A stretch of DNA of 64,000 nucleotides from Polaribacter dokdonensis (GCF_024362345.1 NZ_CP101505.1:3023454-3087453), one strand, 5' to 3'. Shown: positions 55,196-63,933, counted from the stretch's first letter. Notes: generated by a model not told the origin, from the letters alone. Made by a program: numbers and translations.

Positions 55196-55203
55196 TATGT
55201 TTA
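55196..55203 (+). promoter_or_regulatory. Possible -7 box of the rightward module
   Basis: TATGTTTA matches TAnnTTTG at all but the last base, 26 bases before the ATG at 55230. It covers an upstream in-frame ATG (55197), which argues that translation starts at 55230. No TTG is seen at -33, fitting an activator-dependent promoter. Confidence 0.4.
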
Positions 55204-55229
55204 ATTTACTGTCAAATAAAATAACCAAC

Positions 55230-55586
55230 ATGAAATTATTTATCAAATTAAAAACGACTTTACCTTTAGTTTGTATCTCGCTTTTTTTTATGTCTTGTTT
55301 AACAAATGTAGAAGAGCCTATTGTAGATGAAAATCCAAATGTAGATCCTTGCTCAACAATTACCTATTCAGCAAATATTAAATCTATTATAGATATTAAT
55401 TGTGTACAATGCCATGGAAATGGAGGTAATTTTCCAGATTTAACTACGTATGAAAATACAAGGGCTAATGCAGATTTGGTAAAAGCAGAAACACAAAGTA
55501 GAAGAATGCCTCAAGGAAGCTCTTTAACAAATACTGAAATTGAAGCGATTGCTTGTTGGGTAGATGCAGGAGCTTTAAATAACTAG
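55230..55586 (+). CDS. Monohaem c-type cytochrome lipoprotein
   Basis: The 118-residue product starts at the ATG at 55230. A signal peptide with lipobox ends FFMSC (Cys near residue 24). A short acidic linker leads to a single haem-binding CxxCH (NCVQCHGNGG, near residue 68). A possible axial Met lies in RRMPQGSS, and the end is ACWVDAGA, a class I-like layout. The haem is attached in the periplasm. It is the first gene of the rightward module and is absent from the leftward one. It should donate or accept one electron; no oxidase or dehydrogenase gene is adjacent. Confidence 0.85.
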   Translation: MKLFIKLKTTLPLVCISLFFMSCLTNVEEPIVDENPNVDPCSTITYSANIKSIIDINCVQCHGNGGNFPDLTTYENTRANADLVKAETQSRRMPQGSSLTNTEIEAIACWVDAGALNN

Positions 55587-55591
55587 ATGCT

Positions 55592-56011
55592 ATGAAGTTT
55601 AAAAAAATAGTTTTACCATTAATTTTACTTTCTGTAGGTATTGCAATTGTTGCTTATAACGTTTATAACAAACCACACATAGATGTTGTAGATGCGAAAG
55701 CAGATGTTTTAGTAACAGCAGAAAACTTATTTACAGAATTCTCTACAGATGAAGCTACTGCAAATGCTGAATATTTAGATAAAATTATTCAGGTTAAAGG
55801 TATTGTGCAAAAGTTAGAAATAGAGAATGGGATAGGTATTGTAACCTTGAAAACAGAAGATGATTTTGGCTCTGTACAATGCAATCTCTCTACAGAAGCT
55901 AAAAATGATTTTAACGTGCTAAAAGAGAATGAATTGGTAACTATAAAAGGTATTTGTACAGGTTATCTAATGGATGTTGTTTTAGTAAAATCAGAAATTG
56001 TAAATCAATAA
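55592..56011 (+). CDS. OB-fold (tRNA_anti-like) membrane-anchored protein, rightward copy
   Basis: The 139-residue product has an N-terminal anchor (FKKIVLPLILLSVGIAIVAY) and an OB domain at about 55-135 with KIIQVKGIVQKLEIENG and VTIKGICTGYLMDVVLV. It is a paralog of 53443-53880. It lies 5 bases after the cytochrome gene and 3 before the YceI gene, so they are a single operon. Confidence 0.82.
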   Translation: MKFKKIVLPLILLSVGIAIVAYNVYNKPHIDVVDAKADVLVTAENLFTEFSTDEATANAEYLDKIIQVKGIVQKLEIENGIGIVTLKTEDDFGSVQCNLSTEAKNDFNVLKENELVTIKGICTGYLMDVVLVKSEIVNQ

Positions 56012-56014
56012 ATT

Positions 56015-56560
56015 ATGAAATCAATTATAACCATATTTTGTATTTGCTTTTGTTTATCAACTGTAAATTCTCAAGATCGCTATTTTACAAAAAGCGGTGC
56101 TATCAACTTTTTTTCTAAAGCGCCTTTAGAAGATATTACTGCAGATAATAATCAGGTACTTAGTATTATAGATGCTTCTAATTCTAAAATGGCTATTTCT
56201 ATTTTAATGAAGTCTTTTTTGTTTGATAAAGCATTAATGCAAGAACATTTTAATGAAAACTATGTTGAATCAGATAAATATCCCAAGGCTACATTTAAAG
56301 GGGAAATATTAGATTTTAATACACTTTCTGAAGATCTTAAAGAATTTAAAGTTAAAGGTGTAATAAATATTCATGGTGTTTCTAAAGATATTGTTGTTAT
56401 TGCAACAATGAATAAAGTAAATAATACTATAACTGCTGTTGGTAATTTTATAATTAATCTAGAAGATTTTGACGTTGAAATTCCTGCTGTAGTTGCAAAA
56501 AATATAGCAAAGAATATTAAAGTAACTTTTAACTTTAAGCATACACCATTTAAAAAATAA
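56015..56560 (+). CDS. YceI-like lipid-binding protein, rightward copy
   Basis: The 181-residue product has a signal peptide (MKSIITIFCICFCLSTVNSQ) and a YceI domain with GAINFFSKAPLEDITADNNQ, KYPKATFKGEILDF and GVINIHGVSKDIVV. It is paralogous to 52902-53450. It probably binds a hydrophobic ligand in the periplasm. Gaps to the neighbours are 3 and 5 bases. Confidence 0.87.
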   Translation: MKSIITIFCICFCLSTVNSQDRYFTKSGAINFFSKAPLEDITADNNQVLSIIDASNSKMAISILMKSFLFDKALMQEHFNENYVESDKYPKATFKGEILDFNTLSEDLKEFKVKGVINIHGVSKDIVVIATMNKVNNTITAVGNFIINLEDFDVEIPAVVAKNIAKNIKVTFNFKHTPFKK

Positions 56561-56565
56561 TACCA

Positions 56566-57432
56566 ATGAAAAATATTCTAACCACACTTTGTTTCCTTTT
56601 TTTAAGTTCATTTAGTTTCGCCCAAGATGATTTATTAGATATTTTAGATGATGAAAATACAGAAACAGATCAATCTATAGTAACTTCAACTTTTAAAGGA
56701 ACACGTATTATTAATGGGCATTCTGTAGAAAATAGAAAGGATAGTGAACTAGAGTTTATTATTTCTCATAGATTTGGACGAATAAATTCTGGGTTTTATG
56801 ATTTGTTTGGTTTAGATAATTCAAACATTCGATTTTCATTAGAATATGGTTTAACAGACGATTTAACCATTGGTGCAGGTAGAAGTAGTTTTGAAAAAAC
56901 TTATGATGGTTTTCTAAAATATAGTTTGTTCAAGCAAAAAACAGGCGCAAAATCATTTCCGTTTGCAATTTCATTATTTAGCAGCATTGCTGTAAAAACA
57001 TTAAAAGATTATGATCCAGATGATAAAAGAACATTTGCAGAAAGTTTGTCTTATGTGTCACAAGTTTTAATTGCTAGAAAGGTTAGTTCATCTTTTTCGT
57101 ATCAAGTAACTCCTACTTATATTCATAGAAATACAGTAAGTATTGCAGAAGATCCTCATGATATTTTTGCACTAGGTTTTGGTTCTAGAATTAAAGTAAG
57201 CAAAAGAGTATCTATAAATGGTGAGTATTTTTATGCTTTTGATAAATCAACCTCAATAAATGCAAGAAATTCTTTAGCATTTGGTGTTGATATAGAAACA
57301 GGGGGTCATGTATTTCAATTGATATTATCAAATGCAATTACAATGATTGAAAAAAGTTTTATTGCAGAAACTACTGGAGATTTCTTTGGTGGAGATATCC
57401 ATTTTGGATTCAATATTTCTAGAACTTTTTAA
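56566..57432 (+). CDS. DUF5777 beta-barrel protein, rightward copy
   Basis: The 288-residue product has a signal peptide (MKNILTTLCFLFLSSFSFAQ) and an acidic linker (DDLLDILDDENTET). The DUF5777 marker TFKGTRIINGHSVENRKDSE is followed by amphipathic strands ending HFGFNISRTF, with a terminal Phe as in outer membrane barrels. It is a paralog of 52013-52912. It is the last gene of the rightward operon, with its stop abutting the convergent prmC stop; I see no clear terminator between them. Confidence 0.83.
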   Translation: MKNILTTLCFLFLSSFSFAQDDLLDILDDENTETDQSIVTSTFKGTRIINGHSVENRKDSELEFIISHRFGRINSGFYDLFGLDNSNIRFSLEYGLTDDLTIGAGRSSFEKTYDGFLKYSLFKQKTGAKSFPFAISLFSSIAVKTLKDYDPDDKRTFAESLSYVSQVLIARKVSSSFSYQVTPTYIHRNTVSIAEDPHDIFALGFGSRIKVSKRVSINGEYFYAFDKSTSINARNSLAFGVDIETGGHVFQLILSNAITMIEKSFIAETTGDFFGGDIHFGFNISRTF

Positions 57433-58293
57433 TTATAGAGTAGCCTTTAGCATTCTATCATTTTTAAAAATATCTTGTTTTAATTCAATATTTTTAAAAG
57501 CTTTGTTTTTTAGAAGGGTAGAGGTTTCTTTACCTAAATATTGGTTGATTTCAAAAAACAAACATCCATTTTTATTCAAATGATTTTTAGCTAAATCAGC
57601 AATTTTATCGTAAAAAATTAAAGCATTATTGTCCTCTACAAATAGGGCTAAATGAGGTTCATTCTCTAAAACATTATTATTAATTTCTGCTTTTTCTAAA
57701 TTTCTAACATAAGGAGGATTTGAAATTATGATATCAAATTGCATATTTAAATCTATTGTTTGTAGAATATCTTTTGTAATAAAGTTGATGTTAACCTGAT
57801 TTTCAATTGCGTTTTTTTTAGCAATTTCTAGAGCTTTTTCAGAAACATCAATTGCAGAAATACTAGCGTTATTCAACTCTTTAGCCAAGCTAATAGGTAT
57901 GCAACCACTTCCTGTGCCAATATCTAAAATTGAGATTTGTTTATTTGTATAGTTAGAATTGTTTCGTACTTCATCAATAATCCAAGCTACTAATTCTTCA
58001 GTTTCAGGTCTTGGTATCAAAGTATTTTGATTTACAAAAAATGGATGTCCAAAAAACTCAGTATGACCAATTATATATTGAATAGGTTCTTCTTTTTGCA
58101 GTCTTTCTAGTGCTTTATTTAGAATAAGTAATTTAGAATCTTCAATTTTGGAGTCTGCTTTTATGACTAAATCTACACGAGTTAATCCTAAATACTCTTC
58201 AATTAATAGTATAAGAAAAGTATCGATTTCTGTTTTGGGATACAATTCAGAAAGAGAAGTGTTAAATAAAGTTCTGTATTCTTTTAAGGTCAT
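57433..58293 (-). CDS. prmC: Peptide chain release factor N5-glutamine methyltransferase
   Basis: The 286-residue SAM-dependent enzyme methylates the GGQ glutamine of release factors. The SAM motif ISILDIGTGSGCIPISLAKE lies at about 112-131 and the catalytic NPPY in IIISNPPYVRNLE at about 184-196. The N-terminal helical domain (about 1-75, ending EPIQYIIGHTEFFG) is PrmC-specific. It is downstream of cls by two bases, so the two are probably cotranscribed. Confidence 0.94.
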   Translation of the reverse strand: MTLKEYRTLFNTSLSELYPKTEIDTFLILLIEEYLGLTRVDLVIKADSKIEDSKLLILNKALERLQKEEPIQYIIGHTEFFGHPFFVNQNTLIPRPETEELVAWIIDEVRNNSNYTNKQISILDIGTGSGCIPISLAKELNNASISAIDVSEKALEIAKKNAIENQVNINFITKDILQTIDLNMQFDIIISNPPYVRNLEKAEINNNVLENEPHLALFVEDNNALIFYDKIADLAKNHLNKNGCLFFEINQYLGKETSTLLKNKAFKNIELKQDIFKNDRMLKATL

Positions 58294-58295
58294 GT

Positions 58296-59720
58296 TTACA
58301 ATAGTGGACTAAAAAAACGACAGATTCTTTCGAGCGTTTTTTGTTTATTAGATCTTTTTTTAAAGGTTGCTAACTCCAATTTATTGGCTAATTTTTTGCG
58401 CTCTTCAAATTCCTGTTTGATTTCAGAGGTTATTTTTTCGCAATAAATAATAGCATTTAATTCATAGTTATGCTCAAAACTTCTGCAGTCAAAATTTGTA
58501 GACCCAACAGAAGCTACATCATCATCTATAAAGATTACTTTACTGTGAGAAAAATCCTCTCTCAAATAAATTTCTACACCTGCAGCTAATAAAGTCTCAA
58601 AATATGAGTACATACTATAGGTTGCAACTTTAGAATCGCTTTTTTTAGGTAGTAATAGCGTTACTTGAATTCCACTTAAAGCTGCAATTTTAAAAGCCTC
58701 TAAAATGGCAAAAGTAGGTACAAAATAAGGGTTTAAAACACAAATGCTTTTCTCTGCTAAGTTGATAAAACTTAAGTATTGTTGCATTACTACAGATTGA
58801 TCATAATCTGGTCCACTTGAAACTATTTGCAAAGTAGTATCACCTTCATCTTTACATAGTTCTGTGTATTTGTCTGTGGTTGTTAAATCTTGTTCTGTTG
58901 CGTAATAAAAGTCTCTTAAGAATGATTTATGAATGCTGTTTACAGCACAACCATTGATTCGTAAATGAGTGTCTTGCCAAACACCAAGATTATCATCATT
59001 AATGTATTCGTCAGTAATATTTACACCTCCTGTAAAACCAATTTTATTATCTATTATTGCTATTTTTCTATGGTTTCTAAAGTTTAACGAAAACAGAAAA
59101 CTACCAAATTTAAAAGGCGTTTCAGGATAAATTTCTACACCAATTTCTTTTAAATGTTTCTTAGTTTTATTCTTTAAATAGTAACTTCCAATAGTATCAT
59201 AAAGAATTCTAACTTCTACACCTTCTTTTCTTTTTTGTTCTATTATTTTCAAAATCTCAGACAAGACTTTACCATTCTCTATAATGTAATATTGTAAGTG
59301 AATAAACTTTTTTGCATTTCGTAAGGCTTCATAAAGTGCCTTAAAAGTTTCTTCTCCATTCTTTAAAAGGGTAACATTATTTTTATCCTCTGTACTTATA
59401 TTTGTGGTATTGTAAATGAGCTGAGAAATCTTTTTTTGTTTAATGTTTTTTAGAACATCAAGATTGGCATCATCTTTTGTTTTAAAAGATTTTGAAATAA
59501 AGTCTTTTCGTTTTTTAGTTTCCTTAAGTTCAAAAAACTTAATTTTTCTACGATTTATTCCAAATAAAATAAATGCAAAAACTCCAAAAAATGGAAAGAA
59601 GAAAGTTATTAAAATCCAACTTAAAGATTTAGAAGGTTTTACTCCAAAATATAAAATGTTATAAAATGCCCAAAAGAATAATAATAAATGAGTACCTCCT
59701 AAAATGTAATAAGTCATCAT
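58296..59720 (-). CDS. cls: Cardiolipin synthase (phospholipase D superfamily)
   Basis: The 474-residue protein has two N-terminal membrane helices (about 5-58) followed by two HKD motifs, NFRNHRKIAIIDNKIGFTGG near residue 215 and FSHSKVIFIDDDVASVGSTN near 400. Each has the H-x-K-x4-D/E pattern. It condenses two phosphatidylglycerols (or related lipids) to cardiolipin at the inner membrane. It lies between a GNAT gene (3 bases) and prmC (2 bases). Confidence 0.92.
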   Translation of the reverse strand: MMTYYILGGTHLLLFFWAFYNILYFGVKPSKSLSWILITFFFPFFGVFAFILFGINRRKIKFFELKETKKRKDFISKSFKTKDDANLDVLKNIKQKKISQLIYNTTNISTEDKNNVTLLKNGEETFKALYEALRNAKKFIHLQYYIIENGKVLSEILKIIEQKRKEGVEVRILYDTIGSYYLKNKTKKHLKEIGVEIYPETPFKFGSFLFSLNFRNHRKIAIIDNKIGFTGGVNITDEYINDDNLGVWQDTHLRINGCAVNSIHKSFLRDFYYATEQDLTTTDKYTELCKDEGDTTLQIVSSGPDYDQSVVMQQYLSFINLAEKSICVLNPYFVPTFAILEAFKIAALSGIQVTLLLPKKSDSKVATYSMYSYFETLLAAGVEIYLREDFSHSKVIFIDDDVASVGSTNFDCRSFEHNYELNAIIYCEKITSEIKQEFEERKKLANKLELATFKKRSNKQKTLERICRFFSPLL

Positions 59721-59723
59721 AGC

Positions 59724-60215
59724 TTATATTTCTTTTATCATCCATACATTACAATTGTAATGTGCAGTGTTACCCATTGGTTTATCTAAATTGATAAAAC
59801 CATTTCGTTTGTATAATTTTACTGCTGCTTGCATGTAAGGTAAGGTTTCTAAATAACAATTGGTAAAACCTATCTCTTTAGCTTTATGTAAACACTGTTT
59901 TATAAGTTTAGAGCCAAGACCTTTTCCTCTGGCAATAGGTAAAAAATACATTTTTTGTAGTTCACATGTGTTTCCTTCAAAATTATCTAACTGAGCAATA
60001 CCTGCACCACCAACAACAGTATTGTTATGCGTAACTACATAATATTTACTTGTAGTTTTTTGATATTGCTTATACATGTTATCTGTGGCTTTATCTTCAT
60101 AAGCTGTACCAACTTTTGGAGCACCCATTTCTAGAATTACCTCACGAATTACTTTAGCAAGAGCTGCATCATCTTCTGGTTGAATTTCTCTAATGATAAA
60201 ATCTTCACTTGTCAT
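59724..60215 (-). CDS. GNAT-family N-acetyltransferase
   Basis: The 163-residue GNAT begins FIIREIQPEDDAALAKVIRE. The acetyl-CoA loop is MYFLPIARGKGLGSKLIKQC at about 91-110, ending with the typical LYKRNGFINLDKPMGNTAHY. The family resembles the small GNATs found next to ribD in flavobacteria. The substrate is unknown. It is first in a run with cls and prmC, divergent from ribD. Confidence 0.86.
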   Translation of the reverse strand: MTSEDFIIREIQPEDDAALAKVIREVILEMGAPKVGTAYEDKATDNMYKQYQKTTSKYYVVTHNNTVVGGAGIAQLDNFEGNTCELQKMYFLPIARGKGLGSKLIKQCLHKAKEIGFTNCYLETLPYMQAAVKLYKRNGFINLDKPMGNTAHYNCNVWMIKEI

Positions 60216-60339
60216 TTAATACTGTATTTTTGCTGCAGCAAGTTACCTAATTTTTTAAAGAAATATTAGATAAATTAGAGGCTATATTTTTAAGTTTGTT
60301 TTAGAAATTAGCTCACTTTTATTAAAAATATAATACGCT

Positions 60340-61383
60340 ATTAATCACGAAGTTTACATAAAACGTTGTTTGCAAATTGCCAAAAACGGGCTGGGTACTA
60401 CAAGACCAAACCCTTCTGTTGGAGCTGTAATTGTGCACAATAATAAAATAATTGCAGAAGGTTTTACCTCTAATTACGGAAGCAATCATGCAGAAGTAAA
60501 TGCAATTACTGCAGTTTTAGATAAGAGCTTGTTAAAAGAGGCTACAATTTATGTTACTTTAGAACCTTGTTCTCATTTTGGCAAGACTCCACCTTGTGCA
60601 GATTTAATTGTAAAACACAACTTTAAAAAAGTGGTAATTGGTACTTTAGATACTAATAGTATGGTTGCAGGTAAAGGTGTTGAAAGATTAAAAAATGCAG
60701 GAATTGAAGTAATTGTAGGTGTTTTAGAAGAGGAATGTAAAAAGCATCACAAACGGTTTTTTACCAATCAAAATAAGAAAAGACCTTACACTATCTTAAA
60801 ATGGGCAGAATCTCAAGATGGTTTTATAGCACCAAATTATAAAGAAAAACAGCAACCTGTCTGGATTTCAAATCAATACTCGCAACAAATTGTACACAAG
60901 CTTAGAAGCAAAGAACATGCTATTTTAGTAGGTACAAATACTGTAATTGCAGATAACCCTAAATTGAATGTTAGGTCTTGGACAGGCAATAATCCTACAA
61001 GAGTTGTTTTAGATAATCATTTAAGGCTACCTAAATCTTTGCACGTGTTTGATAATTCAGTAAAAACCATTTTTATCACTGATAAAAATACAGATGCAAA
61101 TTCAAAGCAGGAAAACATGGTCTTTGAAAAGATTGATTTTCAAAATAATGTTGCCAAGCAAATTATATCGATTTTGCAAAAACATAAAATTCAGTCTTTA
61201 ATTGTAGAAGGAGGAGCAAAGACACTGCAAACCTTTATAGATGAAAACCTTTGGGATGAGGCTATGGTTTTTGTAGGTGATGTTGAACTTAAAGAAGGTG
61301 TAAAAGGGCCTGAGTTTGATGTGCAATTAGCTCATCAACAAAAAATTAAAAACGATACTTTAAAAGTATATATCAATGATTAA
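60340..61383 (+). CDS. ribD: Riboflavin biosynthesis deaminase/reductase, apparent ATT start
   Basis: This bifunctional enzyme does the second and third steps from GTP to riboflavin. The deaminase domain at about 1-145 has the zinc motifs NHAEVNA and PCSHFGKTPPC, and the reductase domain at about 155-347 ends IQSLIVEGGAKTLQTFI. The frame's only usual start is TTG at 60370, but the codons before it read NHEVYIKRC, the conserved family N-terminus, preceded by ATT at the Met position (60340) and a stop at 60331. I therefore start at ATT. TTG would cut ten conserved residues. Confidence 0.88.
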   Translation: MNHEVYIKRCLQIAKNGLGTTRPNPSVGAVIVHNNKIIAEGFTSNYGSNHAEVNAITAVLDKSLLKEATIYVTLEPCSHFGKTPPCADLIVKHNFKKVVIGTLDTNSMVAGKGVERLKNAGIEVIVGVLEEECKKHHKRFFTNQNKKRPYTILKWAESQDGFIAPNYKEKQQPVWISNQYSQQIVHKLRSKEHAILVGTNTVIADNPKLNVRSWTGNNPTRVVLDNHLRLPKSLHVFDNSVKTIFITDKNTDANSKQENMVFEKIDFQNNVAKQIISILQKHKIQSLIVEGGAKTLQTFIDENLWDEAMVFVGDVELKEGVKGPEFDVQLAHQQKIKNDTLKVYIND

Positions 61384-61984
61384 AAATATAATTTTCGATT
61401 TTGGTGATATTTTCATCAATCTAGATAAACAAGGCACATATAAAGCTATGGCTGCTTTAGGTGTTACTGAAATTTCTGATGATATGATTCACGTATATCA
61501 TCAGTATGAAAAAGGATTAATCTCTACAGAAGAGTTTATTGATTTTTATGAGCAAAAAGTTCATTTAAAAAGGGAAGACTTGGTTAATGCTTGGAATGCA
61601 GTTTTATTAGATTTCCCAAAAAGAAGATTAGATTTTATTATAGAATTAGCAGCTAGTAAAAAGTACAGATTGTTTTTATTGAGTAATACTAATGATTTAC
61701 ATATAAAATGGATACAAAATAGTTTAGGAACTGCTTTTTATAACGAGTTTAAAAATGCTTTTGAGCAATTTTATTTATCGCATGAAATTCATTTCAGAAA
61801 GCCAGATTCTGAAATATATGAGTTTGTTTTAGAACAAAATAAATTAAATCCAAAAGAAACTTTATTTGTAGATGATTTGAAAGAAAATACAGATTCTGCA
61901 CATAAATTAGGTATTCAGGTTTGGAATTTAGATCCTAAAACTGAAGATGTAACAGCGTTATTTACTAAAAACTACAGTCTTTGA
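61376..61984 (+). CDS. HAD-family hydrolase (YihX-like)
   Basis: The 202-residue HAD phosphatase has the nucleophile Asp in KNIIFDFGDIFINLD near residue 8, the Thr/Ser motif LFLLSNTNDLH at about 100, the Lys in HFRKPDSEIYEF near 140 and the acidic motif TLFVDDLKENTDSA at about 162. The DFGD pattern in place of DxD is typical of the YihX/epoxide-hydrolase-like group. It likely dephosphorylates a small metabolite, possibly the riboflavin intermediate after RibD (inference from coupling). It overlaps ribD by 8 bases. Confidence 0.85.
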   Translation: MIKNIIFDFGDIFINLDKQGTYKAMAALGVTEISDDMIHVYHQYEKGLISTEEFIDFYEQKVHLKREDLVNAWNAVLLDFPKRRLDFIIELAASKKYRLFLLSNTNDLHIKWIQNSLGTAFYNEFKNAFEQFYLSHEIHFRKPDSEIYEFVLEQNKLNPKETLFVDDLKENTDSAHKLGIQVWNLDPKTEDVTALFTKNYSL

Positions 61985-62844
61985 TTTACCTATTATTAAG
62001 CATATTAATTTCTACAGGACTATTTGTAATTTTTAAATACTTTGGTATTTATAAAGTTGATGTACTTAAGGCAATTTTCATCAACTATATTGTAGCTTTT
62101 ATTTTAGGTTTTACTTTTGCAGAAAGAGATTTTTCAGTAATTGAAATTCCAAATCAACCTTGGTTTTTAGGAGCTTTGTTTTTAGGAGCTCTTTTTGTGT
62201 CAATCTTTTTTGTAATGGCAATGACTGCTCAAAAAAATGGAGTTTCTGTAGCTTCTGTAGCAGGTAAAATGTCTGTGGTAATTCCTGTTTTTTTTGGAGT
62301 TTTTCTGTATAACGAATCAGTAACTGTTTTAAAAATAGTGGGCATTGTAATTGCTCTAATTGCTGTGTATTTGGCTTCTGTAAAAGAGGATAAAATTGCT
62401 ACTGAAAAAGCAGGATTGTTATTTCCTGTGTTACTTTTCTTAGGTTCAGGTACTATAGATACTACTTTAAAATATGTAGAAACTAATTTTGTTGATAAAG
62501 CAGATGTTTCTATTTTTTCTGGAAGTCTTTTTGCGATAGCAGCTTTCTTTGCAGGAATTATTCTAATTATAAAAGCAATTAGAAAGAGAGAGAAATTTGA
62601 AATTAAAAATTGTATTGCAGGATTAATTCTAGGTGTGCCCAATTACTTTTCTATAGTTTTCTTAATAAAAGCATTGCAAACAGAAGGTTTTGAAAGTTCT
62701 ACACTTTTTACTATAAATAATGTAGGTATTGTAATTGTATCTACGCTTGTAGGTATTTTAATTTTTAAAGAGCAGTTTAGTATAAAAAATAAGTTAGGTG
62801 TTGCTTTAGCTATTTTAGGAATCATAATTGTAGCACTGGCCTAA
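61981..62844 (+). CDS. EamA/DMT-family transporter
   Basis: The 287-residue protein has ten predicted membrane helices in two EamA halves. The first half ends GIVIALIAVYLASVKEDK and the second LGVALAILGIIIVALA, the duplicated DMT ending. It starts at TTG 61981, overlapping the HAD gene stop by four bases. The substrate is unknown; relatives export metabolites or amino acids. Confidence 0.84.
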   Translation: MIYLLLSILISTGLFVIFKYFGIYKVDVLKAIFINYIVAFILGFTFAERDFSVIEIPNQPWFLGALFLGALFVSIFFVMAMTAQKNGVSVASVAGKMSVVIPVFFGVFLYNESVTVLKIVGIVIALIAVYLASVKEDKIATEKAGLLFPVLLFLGSGTIDTTLKYVETNFVDKADVSIFSGSLFAIAAFFAGIILIIKAIRKREKFEIKNCIAGLILGVPNYFSIVFLIKALQTEGFESSTLFTINNVGIVIVSTLVGILIFKEQFSIKNKLGVALAILGIIIVALA

Positions 62845-63455
62845 TGAAATCAGATAGTTATAAAACCATTTTAGAAGCTACAAAAGAAACTCTTTTTAAA
62901 GATAGAAATAGTAAATTTTTTGGTTTTGCTTTTCCTGTAACGAATGAGGAGGCAGTAAAAGACTGTTTGGAGGAGGTAAAAAAAATACATTATTCAGCAC
63001 GTCATTTTTGCTATGCCTATCAAATAGGAGTAGAAGATATTAAATATAGAGCAAATGATGATGGAGAGCCTAATAATTCTGCAGGAATGCCTATTTATGG
63101 ACAAATTCAATCTTTTGAAGTTACCAATATTTTAATAGTTGTTGTTCGATATTTTGGTGGAACAAAATTGGGAGTAGGTGGTTTAATAAATGCCTATAAA
63201 ACATCCGCTCAAATTACTATAGAGGCTTCAGAAATTGTTGAGAAAACAATAGATGTTTTTTATCAATTAAATTTTGAATATGACATGATGAATAAAGTGA
63301 TGCGTATTTTAAAAGAGAAGAACATCAATTTAGTATATCAAAAAATGGAATTAGCTTGTGAATATGTGATTTCAATTAGAAAAAAAGAGTCAAAAGCTAT
63401 TTTTGATATTTTTAATAATTTATATAAAGTTGATATTCTGAAACTAGAAGCCTAA
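62844..63455 (+). CDS. YigZ/IMPACT family protein
   Basis: The 203-residue protein has the N-terminal IMPACT domain, with HYSARHFCYAYQIG near 48, the conserved DDGEPNNSAGMPI and VVVVRYFGGTKLGVGGLINA at about 94-113. A C-terminal DUF1949 domain lies at about 135-200. The family is conserved but its bacterial function is unsettled. It shares one base with the transporter stop, so ribD-HAD-EamA-YigZ form one operon. Its end overlaps the convergent thioesterase gene by 12 bases. Confidence 0.9.
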   Translation: MKSDSYKTILEATKETLFKDRNSKFFGFAFPVTNEEAVKDCLEEVKKIHYSARHFCYAYQIGVEDIKYRANDDGEPNNSAGMPIYGQIQSFEVTNILIVVVRYFGGTKLGVGGLINAYKTSAQITIEASEIVEKTIDVFYQLNFEYDMMNKVMRILKEKNINLVYQKMELACEYVISIRKKESKAIFDIFNNLYKVDILKLEA

Positions 63456-63869
63456 TTTATCTAGTAAATAATCTGGGCATCTGGTTGGTTTTTCGGTTTT
63501 CATATCTATAAAAGCCAAAGTAGAGTTACCAGTACAAATCATTTCATTTTGTTCGTTTACAATCTCATAAATAAAATCAATTTTTACCATTGGTTTTTTT
63601 ACAAGAAAAGTTGTGATTGTAAGCATATCATCATACAAGGCAGATTTTTTAAAATTACAGGTTAATGATATTACAGGCAGCATTATGCCTTTATTTTCCA
63701 TATCTTTGTAAGTAACACCCAGATTTCGAAGCCATTCAGTTCTTCCAAGTTCAAAATACTGTGCATAATTTCCATGGTAAACCACACCCATTTGATCTGT
63801 TTCTGAATAACGAACTCTAGTTTTTGTTGATGATTTTTTCAATTTATATAAACATTTTCTATTAGGCAT
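63444..63869 (-). CDS. Acyl-CoA thioesterase, 4-hydroxybenzoyl-CoA thioesterase type
   Basis: The product is a hotdog-fold enzyme of about 141 residues with RVRYSETDQMGVVYHGNYAQ, containing the active-site Asp and His of the YbgC-like group. It ends AFIDMKTEKPTRCPDYLLDK. The ATG at 63869 (MPNRKCLY) is the first reasonable start. A TTG at 63842 (KKSSTKTRVRY) would give the more usual length and cannot be excluded, given TTG use nearby. The longer frame to 63989 is unsupported. It hydrolyses acyl-CoA; the substrate is unknown. Confidence 0.87.
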   Translation of the reverse strand: MPNRKCLYKLKKSSTKTRVRYSETDQMGVVYHGNYAQYFELGRTEWLRNLGVTYKDMENKGIMLPVISLTCNFKKSALYDDMLTITTFLVKKPMVKIDFIYEIVNEQNEMICTGNSTLAFIDMKTEKPTRCPDYLLDKLGF

Positions 63870-63924
63870 TTTACGTAAAAAAAAGTTAATAATCAATAGT
63901 AAAATCGTTTTTTTATAATGTTTT

Positions 63925-63933
63925 TTATTCACA
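63925..63933 (+). promoter_or_regulatory. Candidate DnaA box
   Basis: TTATTCACA fits the relaxed consensus TTATNCACA, in an AT-rich stretch reaching the right edge where no gene is complete. A single match may be chance, but a flavobacterial dnaA often lies next to this thioesterase. Confidence 0.4.

Noticed and set aside
57347-57583. Plus-strand open frame of 78 codons
   Set aside because: It straddles the end of the DUF5777 gene and is antisense to prmC; both are well supported.
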